In this document: in pieces, positions 7,454 through 16,172 of the stretch
Layout of the letters: every line of letters starts with the position of its first letter
Position numbering within the stretch: the stretch's first letter is position 1
DNA from: Halalkalibacter oceani
GTDB taxonomy: Bacteria > Bacillota > Bacilli > Bacillales > Bacillaceae_D
Assembly: GCF_040544555.1 (NCBI RefSeq)
Contig: NZ_JBEPKD010000015.1
Location: 1 to 64,000, forward strand
DNA length: 64,000 nt
Direction: 5' to 3'
Notes under the pieces: model-generated
What the model was told of the DNA's origin: nothing
Seen by the model: the letters and a program-made list of their open reading frames with translations, nothing else
The model's database searches: none
Translations under genes and position numbers: made by a program

Positions 7454-8920
7454 TTACCTGGCCGCCGCTTCATAGCGTAGGATCGGCTTTCGCGCCGCTG
7501 TCGTTTCATCGAGGCGGGAGATGACCGTTTCATGCGGAGCCTCCTGGACAATCTCAGGACTTTCTTCTGTTTCTTTGGCGATTTGGATCATGGCCTCAAT
7601 AAATTCGTCAAGCGTTTCCTTCGCTTCCGTTTCCGTTGGCTCAATCATAATGCACTCTTCCACATTAAGCGGGAAATAAATCGTTGGTGGATGATAGCCA
7701 AAGTCAAGCAGCCGCTTCGCAATATCCAACGTTCTGACGCCCAGCTTTTTCTGGCGCTTTCCTGACAGGACAAATTCATGCTTGCAATGCTGCGGATAAG
7801 GAAGGTCATAATACGGTTCTAACCGTCGCATCATATAGTTGGCATTTAAGACGGCATATTCAGACACCTTCCGCAGACCCTCCGGCCCCATCGTCCGGAT
7901 GTAGGTGTAGGCGCGGACGTTAATGCCGTAATTGCCATAGTACGGCTTCACCCGGCCAATCGATTGCGGCCGGTCATAATCAAGCGCGAACGCATCACCG
8001 CGTTTTACGATCAGCGGCTTCGGCAAAAACGGGATCAAATCCTTTTTGACGCCGACTGGACCAGAGCCCGGACCGCCGCCGCCGTGCGGACCTGTGAACG
8101 TTTTATGAAGGTTTAAATGAACGACGTCAAAGCCCATGTCTCCCGGACGGGTAATCCCGAGAATCGCGTTAGAATTCGCCCCGTCATAATAAAGCTTTCC
8201 ACCGGCGCCATGAATGATCGCCGCCATTTCTTCAATATAGGTTTCAAACAGCCCAAGCGTATTCGGATTGGTCAGCATTAAAGCTGCCGTATCGGCGCCT
8301 GTCACTTCCCGCAAATGCTCCAGGTCGACGAGACCGTTCTCGTCCGTCCGGACAGTGACAGATTCAAAGCCGGCGACCGTCGCCGAAGCCGGATTCGTCC
8401 CGTGAGCCGAGTCAGGTACAATGACCTTCGTCCGTTCAAAATCACCGTTCGCCTCGTGAAAAGCACGAATCATCATCAGCCCGGTCCACTCTCCATGAGC
8501 ACCGGCAGCCGGCTGAAGCGTGACCTGATCCATGCCGGTAATTTCCTCAAGTGCGGTTTGCAGTTCAAACAACAGCTCAAGTGAGCCCTGAACTTGATGT
8601 GCCGGCTGATACGGATGAACGTGAGCCAGTCCCTCGATCCGGGCGACATCCTCATTGACCTTCGGATTATATTTCATCGTACATGACCCAAGCGGATAAA
8701 AGCCCGAGTCAACACCGTGATTTCGCTTCGATAAGGCGGTGTAATGCCGCATGATTTCCAGCTCAGACACTTCCGGCAGCTCCGGTTCTTCCGTGCGAAG
8801 ATAGTCCCTTGGCAGCAAGTCCGCAAGCGGCTGTTCCGGTACATCAAGATCAGGCAGACTGTGACCGATTCGTCCAGGCTTGCTTCTTTCAAAAAGTAAT
8901 GGCTGATCCTTTCGCTTCAT
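7454..8920 (-). CDS. gcvPB: Glycine dehydrogenase (decarboxylating) subunit 2
   Basis: A 488-residue PLP-carrying half of split P-protein. With GcvPA it decarboxylates glycine and hands the aminomethyl group to lipoyl-GcvH. The PLP lysine is in NLHKTFTGPHGGGGPGSG (about residue 271), and GSCTMKYNPK and the HGTNPASA region are conserved. The start overlaps the gcvPA stop by one base (TAATG), so the two subunits are translationally coupled. It is the last gene of the gcvT-gcvPA-gcvPB operon. Confidence 0.95.
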   Translation of the reverse strand: MKRKDQPLLFERSKPGRIGHSLPDLDVPEQPLADLLPRDYLRTEEPELPEVSELEIMRHYTALSKRNHGVDSGFYPLGSCTMKYNPKVNEDVARIEGLAHVHPYQPAHQVQGSLELLFELQTALEEITGMDQVTLQPAAGAHGEWTGLMMIRAFHEANGDFERTKVIVPDSAHGTNPASATVAGFESVTVRTDENGLVDLEHLREVTGADTAALMLTNPNTLGLFETYIEEMAAIIHGAGGKLYYDGANSNAILGITRPGDMGFDVVHLNLHKTFTGPHGGGGPGSGPVGVKKDLIPFLPKPLIVKRGDAFALDYDRPQSIGRVKPYYGNYGINVRAYTYIRTMGPEGLRKVSEYAVLNANYMMRRLEPYYDLPYPQHCKHEFVLSGKRQKKLGVRTLDIAKRLLDFGYHPPTIYFPLNVEECIMIEPTETEAKETLDEFIEAMIQIAKETEESPEIVQEAPHETVISRLDETTAARKPILRYEAAAR

Positions 8921-10260
8921 TATAATGCCCCCATTTCTTGTGCAAATGCTTCAATTTCCGCTTTTGTCCGCACTTCTGTAACAGCAACCAGCATATGACC
9001 GGCTAATTCCGGATAATTCTGAGCAAGATCATAGCCGCCGATGATTCCTTTTTCAAACAGCTTTTCATTCACTTCTTTCACAGGAGTGTTCACTTCGATG
9101 ACAAATTCATTGAAGCTCGGCTGGGCAAAAGCAAGCTTCACGCCATGCTTTTTAAGCTGCGCTCGCGCGTAGGCTGCCTTTTGCACATTTTGATAAGCCA
9201 TTTCACGAACACCTTTTTTCCCGAGCGCCGCCATCGCGACAGACGCCGCAAGGGCATTTAATGCCTGATTGGAGCAAATATTCGACGTCGCCTTTTCCCG
9301 CCGGATATGCTGCTCGCGCGCCTGCAGCGTCAGCACAAAGCCGCGCTGGCCATGCTCATCCTGCGTCTGACCGACGAGCCGCCCCGGCACCTTCCGCATC
9401 AGCTGCTTCGTCGTGGCGAAGAAGCCGCAGTGCGGACCGCCAAACTGCGGCGCAATTCCGAACGGCTGGGCATCGCCGACGACAATATCAGCGCCGAATT
9501 GCCCCGGCGGAGCGAGGATTCCTAACGAAAGCGGGTTGCTTGAGACGACAAGAAGAGCTTTCTGCTGGTGAGTGATCGCTTCAAGCTCGGCAAGCGGCTC
9601 GAGCACGCCGAAGAAATTCGGATGCTGAACGACGACACATGCCGTGTCATCCCCGTACGCTTCCTTTAGCTGCTCAAGGTCGGTCACGCCGTTCTTCGCC
9701 TCTATTTCGATAACATTCAAGCGCTGGCCGGTCGCGTTCGTTTGCAGCACCGCCCTCGCTTCTGGATGAACCGTTTTTGAGACGAGAATCGTTTTCTTTT
9801 TCGTATGACCGGCGCTGAGCATCGCCGCTTCCGCCAGCGCCGTCGGACCATCGTACATCGACGAATTGGCAAGGTCCATCCCTGTCAGCTCACAAATCAT
9901 CGTTTGAAATTCAAAGATCGCTTGCAGCTCTCCCTGCGAAATCTCCGGCTGATACGGGGTATATGCCGTGTAAAACTCTGACCGGGAGATGACGTGATCG
10001 ACAATCGACGGGATGTAATGCTGATAGACGCCGGCCCCTAAAAATGATGGATACTGCTTCAATGAGACATTTTTTTGTGCCAGCTTGTCAAAATAGTGCA
10101 AAAGCTCCGGTTCCTTTAATGCTTCCTTCACGTTCAGCTTTCCTTTAAAACGAATCGAAGCGGGAATATCTGAAAATAGTTCTTCAATCGACTGAACGCC
10201 AATCGTTTCAAGCATCGCTTGCTCATCAGCGGCTGTCATCGGCAAATAACGGTGGTTCAT
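8920..10260 (-). CDS. gcvPA: Glycine dehydrogenase (decarboxylating) subunit 1
   Basis: A 446-residue N-terminal half of split P-protein, partner of GcvPB in the glycine-cleavage system. Conserved segments include FLGAGVYQHYIPSIVDHV, YTPYQPEISQGELQAIFEFQ and ANSSMYDGPTA. The start has AGGAGGAACAAGG directly upstream. It lies 59 bases downstream of gcvT and overlaps gcvPB by one base. It should be under the glycine riboswitch upstream of gcvT. Confidence 0.95.
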   Translation of the reverse strand: MNHRYLPMTAADEQAMLETIGVQSIEELFSDIPASIRFKGKLNVKEALKEPELLHYFDKLAQKNVSLKQYPSFLGAGVYQHYIPSIVDHVISRSEFYTAYTPYQPEISQGELQAIFEFQTMICELTGMDLANSSMYDGPTALAEAAMLSAGHTKKKTILVSKTVHPEARAVLQTNATGQRLNVIEIEAKNGVTDLEQLKEAYGDDTACVVVQHPNFFGVLEPLAELEAITHQQKALLVVSSNPLSLGILAPPGQFGADIVVGDAQPFGIAPQFGGPHCGFFATTKQLMRKVPGRLVGQTQDEHGQRGFVLTLQAREQHIRREKATSNICSNQALNALAASVAMAALGKKGVREMAYQNVQKAAYARAQLKKHGVKLAFAQPSFNEFVIEVNTPVKEVNEKLFEKGIIGGYDLAQNYPELAGHMLVAVTEVRTKAEIEAFAQEMGAL

Positions 10261-10319
10261 CCTTGTTCCTCCTCATACTTTGTAATCAACATATCGGCTG
10301 AATTCATTTCCGGCGCCGG

Positions 10320-11420
10320 TTAGTCCTTTTTCTTATAAAACGGCGTTGAGATCACTTGCGCTTTCAGACGTTTTTTTCTAATTTGAACGGTCACTTCCGT
10401 ACCAAGCTCGGTGTAAGCATGATCAAGCAGCGCCAGACCAATGTTTTTTTGCAGGCTCGGTGACTGCGTTCCTGTTGTGACAAAGCCGATCTGCTTGTCA
10501 GCGGCAAACACTTCGTATCCAGTACGAGGAATGCCTTTTTCAAGCATTTCAAGACCGACAAGCTTTCGCCGCAGTCCTTCTTCCTTCTGCTTAGTCAGCG
10601 CCGCCTTGCCGATAAAATCAGCTTCTTTCTTCAGCTTTACCGCAAAGCCGATTCCGGCTTCAAGCGGGCTGATCTGCTCACTCAGCTCCTGGCCGTACAA
10701 TGGCAGGCGCGCTTCAAAGCGCAGCGTATCGCGTGCCCCAAGGCCACATGGTACTAAGCCGTCATCCTTTCCGGCTTCGAGAATGTTCTCCCAAAGAGCA
10801 GCCGCATCGCCGGCAGCGCAATACAGCTCAAAGCCGTCCTCGCCCGTGTAACCTGTGCGCGAAACGAGTGCCTTTACACCGGCGACATCAAGCCCGTCGG
10901 CAAAGTGGAAAAAGCGAATCGCCGAAAGATCATCCTTTGCAAGACGCTGTAAAATCCGCTCCGCAAGCGGTCCCTGGAGCGCGAGCTGGGCCATTTCCTC
11001 CGAAACATTGGTAATCGTCACACCTTCACGCTTATGACGCCGCATCCATTCAACATCCTTCTCGATGTTCGCCGCATTAATGACAAGCAAAAAATCATCC
11101 TCTGCTTTGCGGTAGATCAGCAAATCATCGACGGTCCCACCGTCCTCATAGCACATCGCCGTATACTGCGCCTGGCCGTCCTTCAGCTTTGCGACATCAT
11201 TTGTGACGAGATGTTGCAAATAGGACAACGCCTGCTCGCCTTTCACTTCGACCTCGCCCATATGCGAGACGTCGAATAAACCAGCGCGGTTTCTAACGGC
11301 TTCGTGCTCCTCTTTTATACTCGAAAAATGCACCGGAAGCTCCCAGCCGCCAAAATCAATCGTCTTTGCCCCGCTTTTTTCATATTGCGTAAATAACGGT
11401 GTTCGTTTTCCCTTTGTCAT
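10320..11420 (-). CDS. gcvT: Aminomethyltransferase (glycine cleavage T protein)
   Basis: A 366-residue tetrahydrofolate-dependent T-protein that releases ammonia and forms methylene-THF from aminomethyl-lipoyl-GcvH. Motifs are FDVSHMGEVEVKG, YLQHLVTNDVAKL, SRTGYTGEDGFELYC and GLGARDTLRFEARLPLYGQEL. The start has AAGGAGGGTGAAAC before ATG. It is the first gene of the operon. The long leader upstream carries the tandem glycine riboswitch and a terminator hairpin, so transcription should rise with glycine. Confidence 0.95.
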   Translation of the reverse strand: MTKGKRTPLFTQYEKSGAKTIDFGGWELPVHFSSIKEEHEAVRNRAGLFDVSHMGEVEVKGEQALSYLQHLVTNDVAKLKDGQAQYTAMCYEDGGTVDDLLIYRKAEDDFLLVINAANIEKDVEWMRRHKREGVTITNVSEEMAQLALQGPLAERILQRLAKDDLSAIRFFHFADGLDVAGVKALVSRTGYTGEDGFELYCAAGDAAALWENILEAGKDDGLVPCGLGARDTLRFEARLPLYGQELSEQISPLEAGIGFAVKLKKEADFIGKAALTKQKEEGLRRKLVGLEMLEKGIPRTGYEVFAADKQIGFVTTGTQSPSLQKNIGLALLDHAYTELGTEVTVQIRKKRLKAQVISTPFYKKKD

Positions 11421-11477
11421 GTTTCACCCTCCTTAAATGTCGAAAACCGCGCAGCGGCTTTTCTTATACGACAGGTA

Positions 11478-11528
11478 CAAAAAAAGGACAGAGTTATACA
11501 CGAAAATAAACGTGTATAACTCTGTCCT
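11478..11528 (-). terminator. Riboswitch-controlled terminator of the gcv operon
   Basis: GGACAGAGTTATACACG pairs perfectly with CGTGTATAACTCTGTCC around a 7-base loop and is followed by seven T residues (reverse strand). Its upstream arm overlaps the 3' end of the second aptamer, so glycine binding and termination are mutually exclusive. Confidence 0.9.
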
Positions 11529-11699
11529 GTAACCAGAAAGTTTCCTTTATCCGCAAATAAAGTGTCTTCGTAGGTGGCTCAATTGAGCACTCTCCAGAGC
11601 TGCGTCAAATAAGAGTCTTTTTGCCTGAGAGATTCACACATCCAGCTATGCTGGCGCTTGCTCCTTCGGCGCTGCCATCCATCCGCAGTCTCTCCCCTT
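11521..11699 (-). promoter_or_regulatory. Tandem glycine riboswitch (gcvT motif)
   Basis: Read on the reverse strand, aptamer 1 (about 11,699-11,615) shows GGAGAGACTGCGG, the core GCGCCGAAGGAGCAAGCGCC, and AATCTCTCAGGCAAAAAGAC. Aptamer 2 (about 11,605-11,521) shows CTCTGGAGAG, CACCTACGAAGACACTT and AACTTTCTGGTTACAGGACAGAG-like closing. Both are typical of the tandem glycine riboswitch that turns on gcvT operons. Confidence 0.93.
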
Positions 11700-11906
11700 A
11701 TTCTCATCCGCCAATGATAGAATGATTTCCTGCAATTGGTACATACTAAGAAGCAGGAATCAAGATAAACAACTTTGTTCGGAATTTATAGTAATATCCT
11801 ATCAAGATCCGTTCCCTTATGCAATAACATATTTCTAAAATTCATATATTTATTTAGCATGATGCTGTTACATTCGGATTTTATTCAAAAGGAAGGAGGA
11901 TCAGCA

Positions 11907-13583
11907 ATGGTCAATATCCATTTTGATCAAACTTGGAATAATGAATTTCTTGAACGATTACATCAGGATGGCCCGTGGTCGAATTGGGAGCTTTTCACCT
12001 TAGCTTACGAGGCGGAAATCCATCAGGCCATTCCTGATTTTCATGGCCTTCTTGCGCCTAAATACTTACCGAAGCTTAGTCCTTTTCCCCATCAAATCGA
12101 GGTCGCCAACACTGTTATCGAGCAGATGAACGGCAAAGCGATCCTCGCCGATGAGGTCGGTCTCGGGAAAACGATTGAAGCCGGCTTGATTTTAAAAGAA
12201 TACATGATTCGCGGCCTCGTCAAAAAGGTGCTTATTCTTGTCCCTGCTTCCCTCGTCTCGCAATGGGCGATTGAATTAAACACAAAGTTCCACATTCCGG
12301 CGATTCCGCAAAAAAAAACATATGTATGGGAGCAGTGTGACGTTGTCGTCGCCTCAATTGATACAGCCAAGCGTCAGCCTCACCGCGATCTCGTGCTGGC
12401 GCAGCCCTATGATCTCGTCATTATTGACGAAGCGCATAAGCTCAAAAATCCAAAAACAAAAAACTATGAATTCATCCGCCTGTTAAAAAAGAAGTTTTGC
12501 CTGCTGTTAACCGCAACGCCCGTGCAAAATAAGCTCGAGGAAATCTTTAATCTCGTCTCTTTATTGAAGCCTGGTCATTTAGGTGATATTCAGTCATTCG
12601 AAAAGGAATACCGTTCCTCCAAGCGCTCCCCGAAAAACCAGGAAAAATTAAAGGAGCTGATCAATAAAGTGATGGTGCGCAACCGGCGGGCTGAAACAGG
12701 AATTACCTGGACGAAGCGCATCGTTGAAACCGTGCCGATCACGTTCAGCGAAAGCGAGCGCGCCTTTTATGAAGAGATTGAACAGCTCGGGGATGACTCG
12801 AACCACTTTGCGCTGCTCACCTTGAAACGGGAGCTGTGCAGCAGCAGGGAAGCGGCGTTTATGACGTTGAAAAACATCGTCGAACGTGCTCATAAAGAAG
12901 GACGAACCGCGCCCCGGGCCGAAGCACTGCTCGCCAATATTCAGCATGTAACCGGACATGCCAAAGCTGAAAAAGCACTTGAGCTGATTCAAAACATTAA
13001 CGACAAAGTAATCATTTTCACGGAATACCGCGCCACTCAGCTTTATTTACAATGGTTCCTGAAGCAGAATGGTATTTCCTCCGTTCCGTTTCGCGGTGGG
13101 TTTAAACGTGGGAAAAAGGATTGGATGCGCGAGCTCTTCAGCAATCACGCCCAGGTGCTGATCGCCACGGAAGCAGGCGGTGAAGGGATTAACCTGCAAT
13201 TTTGCAGCCATATTATCAATTATGACCTGCCCTGGAATCCGATGCGGATTGAGCAGCGGATCGGACGGATTCACCGCCTCGGTCAGAAAAACGATGTTCA
13301 TATTTACAATTTCGCTGTCGAAGATACGGTCGAGCAGCATATTTTGACGTTATTATATGAGAAAATCCACTTATTCGAAGCGGTCGTCGGCGAGCTTGAT
13401 GACATTTTGACCAATCTTGAGTTTTCAGGCATCGAAGAGCATGTACAGGAAATTTTGCTCGAATCCGAATCGGAGGGAGAGATGCGGATCAAATTTGATC
13501 ATTTGGCAGCAATCATGAACGAAGCGGCAAGTGAAGCGCGCGATAAGGAGGAGAACATCGATGCAACAGGCTCAGGTTCATAA
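11907..13583 (+). CDS. yqhH: SNF2-family helicase YqhH
   Basis: A 558-residue Swi2/Snf2 DNA-dependent ATPase of the RapA/HepA-like group. Seen are Walker A ADEVGLGKTIEAGL, DEAH box IIDEAHKLKN, TATPVQNKLEEIFNL, and C-terminal motifs IATEAGGEGINLQFC and RIEQRIGRIHRLGQ. The start at 11907 has AAGGAGGATCAGCA; the frame is open 44 codons further upstream without a ribosome site. Length equals B. subtilis YqhH. It overlaps yqhG by 23 bases, so the two are co-expressed. The cellular role is not established. Confidence 0.88.
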   Translation: MVNIHFDQTWNNEFLERLHQDGPWSNWELFTLAYEAEIHQAIPDFHGLLAPKYLPKLSPFPHQIEVANTVIEQMNGKAILADEVGLGKTIEAGLILKEYMIRGLVKKVLILVPASLVSQWAIELNTKFHIPAIPQKKTYVWEQCDVVVASIDTAKRQPHRDLVLAQPYDLVIIDEAHKLKNPKTKNYEFIRLLKKKFCLLLTATPVQNKLEEIFNLVSLLKPGHLGDIQSFEKEYRSSKRSPKNQEKLKELINKVMVRNRRAETGITWTKRIVETVPITFSESERAFYEEIEQLGDDSNHFALLTLKRELCSSREAAFMTLKNIVERAHKEGRTAPRAEALLANIQHVTGHAKAEKALELIQNINDKVIIFTEYRATQLYLQWFLKQNGISSVPFRGGFKRGKKDWMRELFSNHAQVLIATEAGGEGINLQFCSHIINYDLPWNPMRIEQRIGRIHRLGQKNDVHIYNFAVEDTVEQHILTLLYEKIHLFEAVVGELDDILTNLEFSGIEEHVQEILLESESEGEMRIKFDHLAAIMNEAASEARDKEENIDATGSGS

Positions 13584-14373
13584 TTTTTTGCAGAGGTACT
13601 TTTCGGCAAATGACAGTCCGATCCTTGAGAACGGTCCCGGCCATCTGACCGTCCAGCTTTCGATTGAACTGGACAAGCTTCTAATGAACCGGCCTTTTTA
13701 CTGGCATTACCTTGAAAAAACAGGCGGAGTCCCGCAGCCGATGCAAGTGACGTTTATTACCGATCAGCATGCGGCGCCCGAAGGAATCAAGGGAGAGCAA
13801 ATCCATTTCGGTTCGCCGCGGCTTCGCCAGCTATTTCATTCAACGCGTGAGCTCGGCGGCTTTATCCGGCTTTACGAACAGGTTCAGGCTACAGGGCAGT
13901 CATCGATTCCCCTCCATCCATGGCTCTGCCTCAATGCCAAAGTATCCTTTCAGTGTGACCGCAAGAAAGACGTCCTGCTTTCCCTCGGTCTGAATCTGAT
14001 TCACGGGCAAATTGTCCAGAACTTTTTTGATCGTGTCTCACAGAAAAACTTGACACCGAAAATACCGGATTTTTGCTTTACTTTAACTCCGCTGATTAAA
14101 GTCCAAAGCGGCTTGATTCGAATGCAGAAAATGGTGCGGACTTACGCCGAAAATGAAGATGACTCATGGGCCAAGGAAGCAATCGCACGGATGGAAAATG
14201 ACTTGGCGCTGCTTGAAAGCTTTTATGAAGGCCAGACGGAAAAACCGGAAAGCTACGAGGTGGAAAAACAGGCATTAATCGAGCAATATGAACCGCAAAT
14301 TCATGTTTCGATCATCAATGGGGGAATGTTTTATTTGCAGCAGCAGGTGTTCGAGGCGCATTCCAACAAATAA
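13561..14373 (+). CDS. yqhG: YqhG family protein
   Basis: A 270-residue soluble protein of the YqhG family, always next to the YqhH helicase in Bacillus; function unknown. The ATG at 13561 follows AAGGAGGAGAACATCG; an in-frame ATG at 13531 lies within yqhH and has no site. There are no membrane segments or known catalytic motifs. A bidirectional terminator follows the stop. Confidence 0.82.
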   Translation: MQQAQVHNFLQRYFSANDSPILENGPGHLTVQLSIELDKLLMNRPFYWHYLEKTGGVPQPMQVTFITDQHAAPEGIKGEQIHFGSPRLRQLFHSTRELGGFIRLYEQVQATGQSSIPLHPWLCLNAKVSFQCDRKKDVLLSLGLNLIHGQIVQNFFDRVSQKNLTPKIPDFCFTLTPLIKVQSGLIRMQKMVRTYAENEDDSWAKEAIARMENDLALLESFYEGQTEKPESYEVEKQALIEQYEPQIHVSIINGGMFYLQQQVFEAHSNK

Positions 14374-14407
14374 AAGAGGGTGTCCCATATTCGGGAACAC
14401 CCTCTTT
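14373..14407. terminator. Bidirectional terminator yqhG / DUF2759 gene
   Basis: AAAGAGGGTGTCCC and GGGAACACCCTCTTT form a long stem with A/T-rich flanks on both strands between convergent genes. Confidence 0.85.
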
Positions 14408-14411
14408 CAAA

Positions 14412-14600
14412 TTAATGTCCTGTTGGTGCGCCTCCACCAGTCGTTAGAATGGATACAATTGTAGCAATTGAAAAGGCTCCAAAGACAACGAACGAAATCG
14501 CTGCAAACCCAACAGCAAAAAAGTTCTTTCTACGAAGCTCACGCGCGATTCCAATCGCACTCAAGATCGCGACAAGTAATAGTGTAATGGATAAGAACAT
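14412..14600 (-). CDS. yqgW: DUF2759 small membrane protein (YqgW-like)
   Basis: A 62-residue protein with two predicted membrane helices (about 2-18 and 29-52) separated by a basic turn RELRRK, ending GGGAPTGH. It resembles the DUF2759 proteins found next to yqgX in Bacillus. GGAGGCGAAGTCAAG precedes the ATG. Function unknown. Confidence 0.75.
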   Translation of the reverse strand: MFLSITLLLVAILSAIGIARELRRKNFFAVGFAAISFVVFGAFSIATIVSILTTGGGAPTGH

Positions 14601-14822
14601 CTTGACTTCGCCTCCTTATGTAATTTCTGCACCCAGCTTAACAGTCTTATTATAAACAAAATTGAGGATCATGGCAGCTTATCATTTTGACAATGCTGGT
14701 ACATTTCTTCTCACTCTATAGGTTGGGCATTTTGGTTTCATTTTACTCTCTTTTTTAACGTTTGTCGAGAACGATTTCGTGTTGTATCATTAGGCTATCT
14801 TATTTTGCTTGGAGGTTTTTTA

Positions 14823-15458
14823 ATGAAATGGACACAAATTCCACTCGGTCCCCTGCAAACGAATGCCTATATTATTGAAAATGAAAAAAAGGAAGCTGTT
14901 GTCATCGACCCCGGCTCACAAGGAGATGAGCTTGTAAAGTGGCTACAAAATCAGGAATTAACTCCATTGGCGATTTTACTAACCCATGCCCATTTTGATC
15001 ATATTGGCGCCGTCGACGCCGTCAGGGAAACATTCGCTTGTCCTGTTTATCTTCACATCGCTGAAAAGGACTGGCTTCTGGACCCGGCCAAAAACGGCTC
15101 TGCCCGCTTTACGGGAAATGAACCGATTGTAGCAAAGGCCGCCGAAAAACTGATCGATAAAGAAGAACAGTTAACAATTGGACCATTTCAATTCTCAATT
15201 CTTGAAACACCGGGCCACTCCCCTGGCAGTGTCTCCTACTATCAGGAGGAAGCGGAAATTGTCTATTCCGGAGATGCCTTGTTTGCTGGCAGCATCGGCC
15301 GCACCGACTTACCGGGCGGAAATCACTCCCAGCTGCTGCAAAGCATTCATGACAAGCTGCTGGAGCTTCCGGAAAATACCGTTGTTGCGTGCGGGCATGG
15401 TTCGACGACAACAATCGGACAGGAAATGGACAGCAACCCTTTTCTCTCCGGCTTCTAA
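14823..15458 (+). CDS. yqgX: MBL-fold metallohydrolase YqgX
   Basis: A 211-residue metallo-beta-lactamase-fold protein of the glyoxalase II-like group. The metal motif THAHFDHIG (about residues 55-63), TPGHSPGSVSYY and the SGDALFAGSIGRTDLPGG segment are complete, and GHG near residue 196 supplies the last His. The ATG at 14823 follows TTGGAGG. B. subtilis YqgX has the same length and neighbourhood. The likely substrate class is S-acylated thiols; the true substrate is unknown. Confidence 0.85.
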   Translation: MKWTQIPLGPLQTNAYIIENEKKEAVVIDPGSQGDELVKWLQNQELTPLAILLTHAHFDHIGAVDAVRETFACPVYLHIAEKDWLLDPAKNGSARFTGNEPIVAKAAEKLIDKEEQLTIGPFQFSILETPGHSPGSVSYYQEEAEIVYSGDALFAGSIGRTDLPGGNHSQLLQSIHDKLLELPENTVVACGHGSTTTIGQEMDSNPFLSGF

Positions 15459-15500
15459 AGAACAACAGGGAAGCAAGCTTGTGGCAAGGGACATGATTTC

Positions 15501-15518
15501 GTTTTGTCTCAAGCTCTT
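15501..15518. repeat. Remnant of the dispersed intergenic repeat
   Basis: GTTTTGTCTCAAGCTCTT matches the outer end of the repeats at 1066-1251 and 5787-5950 over 18 bases. The rest of the unit is missing. Confidence 0.45.
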
Positions 15519-15527
15519 CCTTCTCGC

Positions 15528-15636
15528 AAAAAAAGGTCTCCACTAGCTGGAGACCTCAAGGGGAGTAAATCTTATTGATGCATGAACAATGAGGGGGAGG
15601 GGGACTCCCAATCAATGTTAAAGAGCTATCAATGTC
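15528..15636 (-). ncRNA. Candidate C-rich small RNA (RoxS/RsaE-like)
   Basis: On the reverse strand a strong promoter (see next entry) is followed by about 108 bases without a reading frame, containing two C-rich single-strand candidates (AGTCCCCCTCCCCCTC near 15,592-15,605 and ACTCCCCTT near 15,558-15,566). It ends in a perfect stem, GGTCTCCA / TGGAGACC (15,535-15,555), with seven T residues. Size, CCCC motifs and terminator resemble the RoxS/RsaE class of Gram-positive small RNAs that pair with ribosome sites. The architecture is seen; family assignment is a guess from pattern. Confidence 0.6.
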
Positions 15637-15640
15637 TTTT

Positions 15641-15669
15641 ATTTTATAAAGAGTTTATCACTATGTCAA
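15641..15669 (-). promoter_or_regulatory. SigA promoter of the candidate small RNA
   Basis: On the reverse strand: TTGACA (15,669-15,664), a 17-base spacer, TAAAAT (15,646-15,641). The predicted start is near 15,635. This is among the best promoters in the host part of the window. Confidence 0.75.
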
Positions 15670-15734
15670 TAGTAATAACCAACTAATAAGAAGGGCCTTC
15701 TCAAAAGGGAAAAAAAGCCTTTTGCAAGTCGCGC

Positions 15735-15774
15735 CACATAAAAGAGACTGACAGATGTCAGTCTCTTTTATGTG
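15735..15774 (-). terminator. Terminator of the DUF2626 gene
   Basis: CACATAAAAGAGACTGACA pairs with TGTCAGTCTCTTTTATGTG, a perfect stem of about 19 bp just past the DUF2626 stop. The T tract lies within the descending arm. A second short hairpin CAAAAGG/CCTTTTG lies at about 15,700-15,725. Confidence 0.65.
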
Positions 15775-15789
15775 CTTATGTACCTTATT

Positions 15790-16035
15790 TTAATGTCCGC
15801 CGAAGCTTGGTACTAACAAGAATGTTGAGTAGTAAGTGAAGCCTACAAAGAAAATCGTCAAATAGGCGCCGAAAATATAGACATAGACACGCTCAGACAA
15901 GTTTAAATAACTCAGTGCCAATAACGCTCCTGTTTGAGCAAAGAAAAGCAATGACATATTAAACATATCCCCGGCAAAGAACAAGACAGCAAAGATCCCT
16001 GTCCAAAACGCTAAAACGCGAAACATACGATCCAT
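15790..16035 (-). CDS. yqgY: DUF2626 membrane protein (YqgY-like)
   Basis: An 81-residue hydrophobic protein with two or three membrane helices (FRVLAFWTGIFAVLFFAGDM, LLFFAQTGALLALSYL, YIFGAYLTIFFVGFTYY) ending SFGGH. It matches the DUF2626 family of Bacillaceae. AAGGAGGGGAACTCAA precedes the ATG. Function unknown. Confidence 0.78.
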   Translation of the reverse strand: MDRMFRVLAFWTGIFAVLFFAGDMFNMSLLFFAQTGALLALSYLNLSERVYVYIFGAYLTIFFVGFTYYSTFLLVPSFGGH

Positions 16036-16172
16036 TTGAGTTCCCCTCCTTCTTGCAAAAGCTACTGTCTTCCAGTGGAAGTAACGGCTTAGGATAGCAA
16101 ATGATTAGTACAGCTTTTATTATATACGACTGTTCCTTCACTTGTAAATGCCAGAACCGTGGCAAAACTGTG

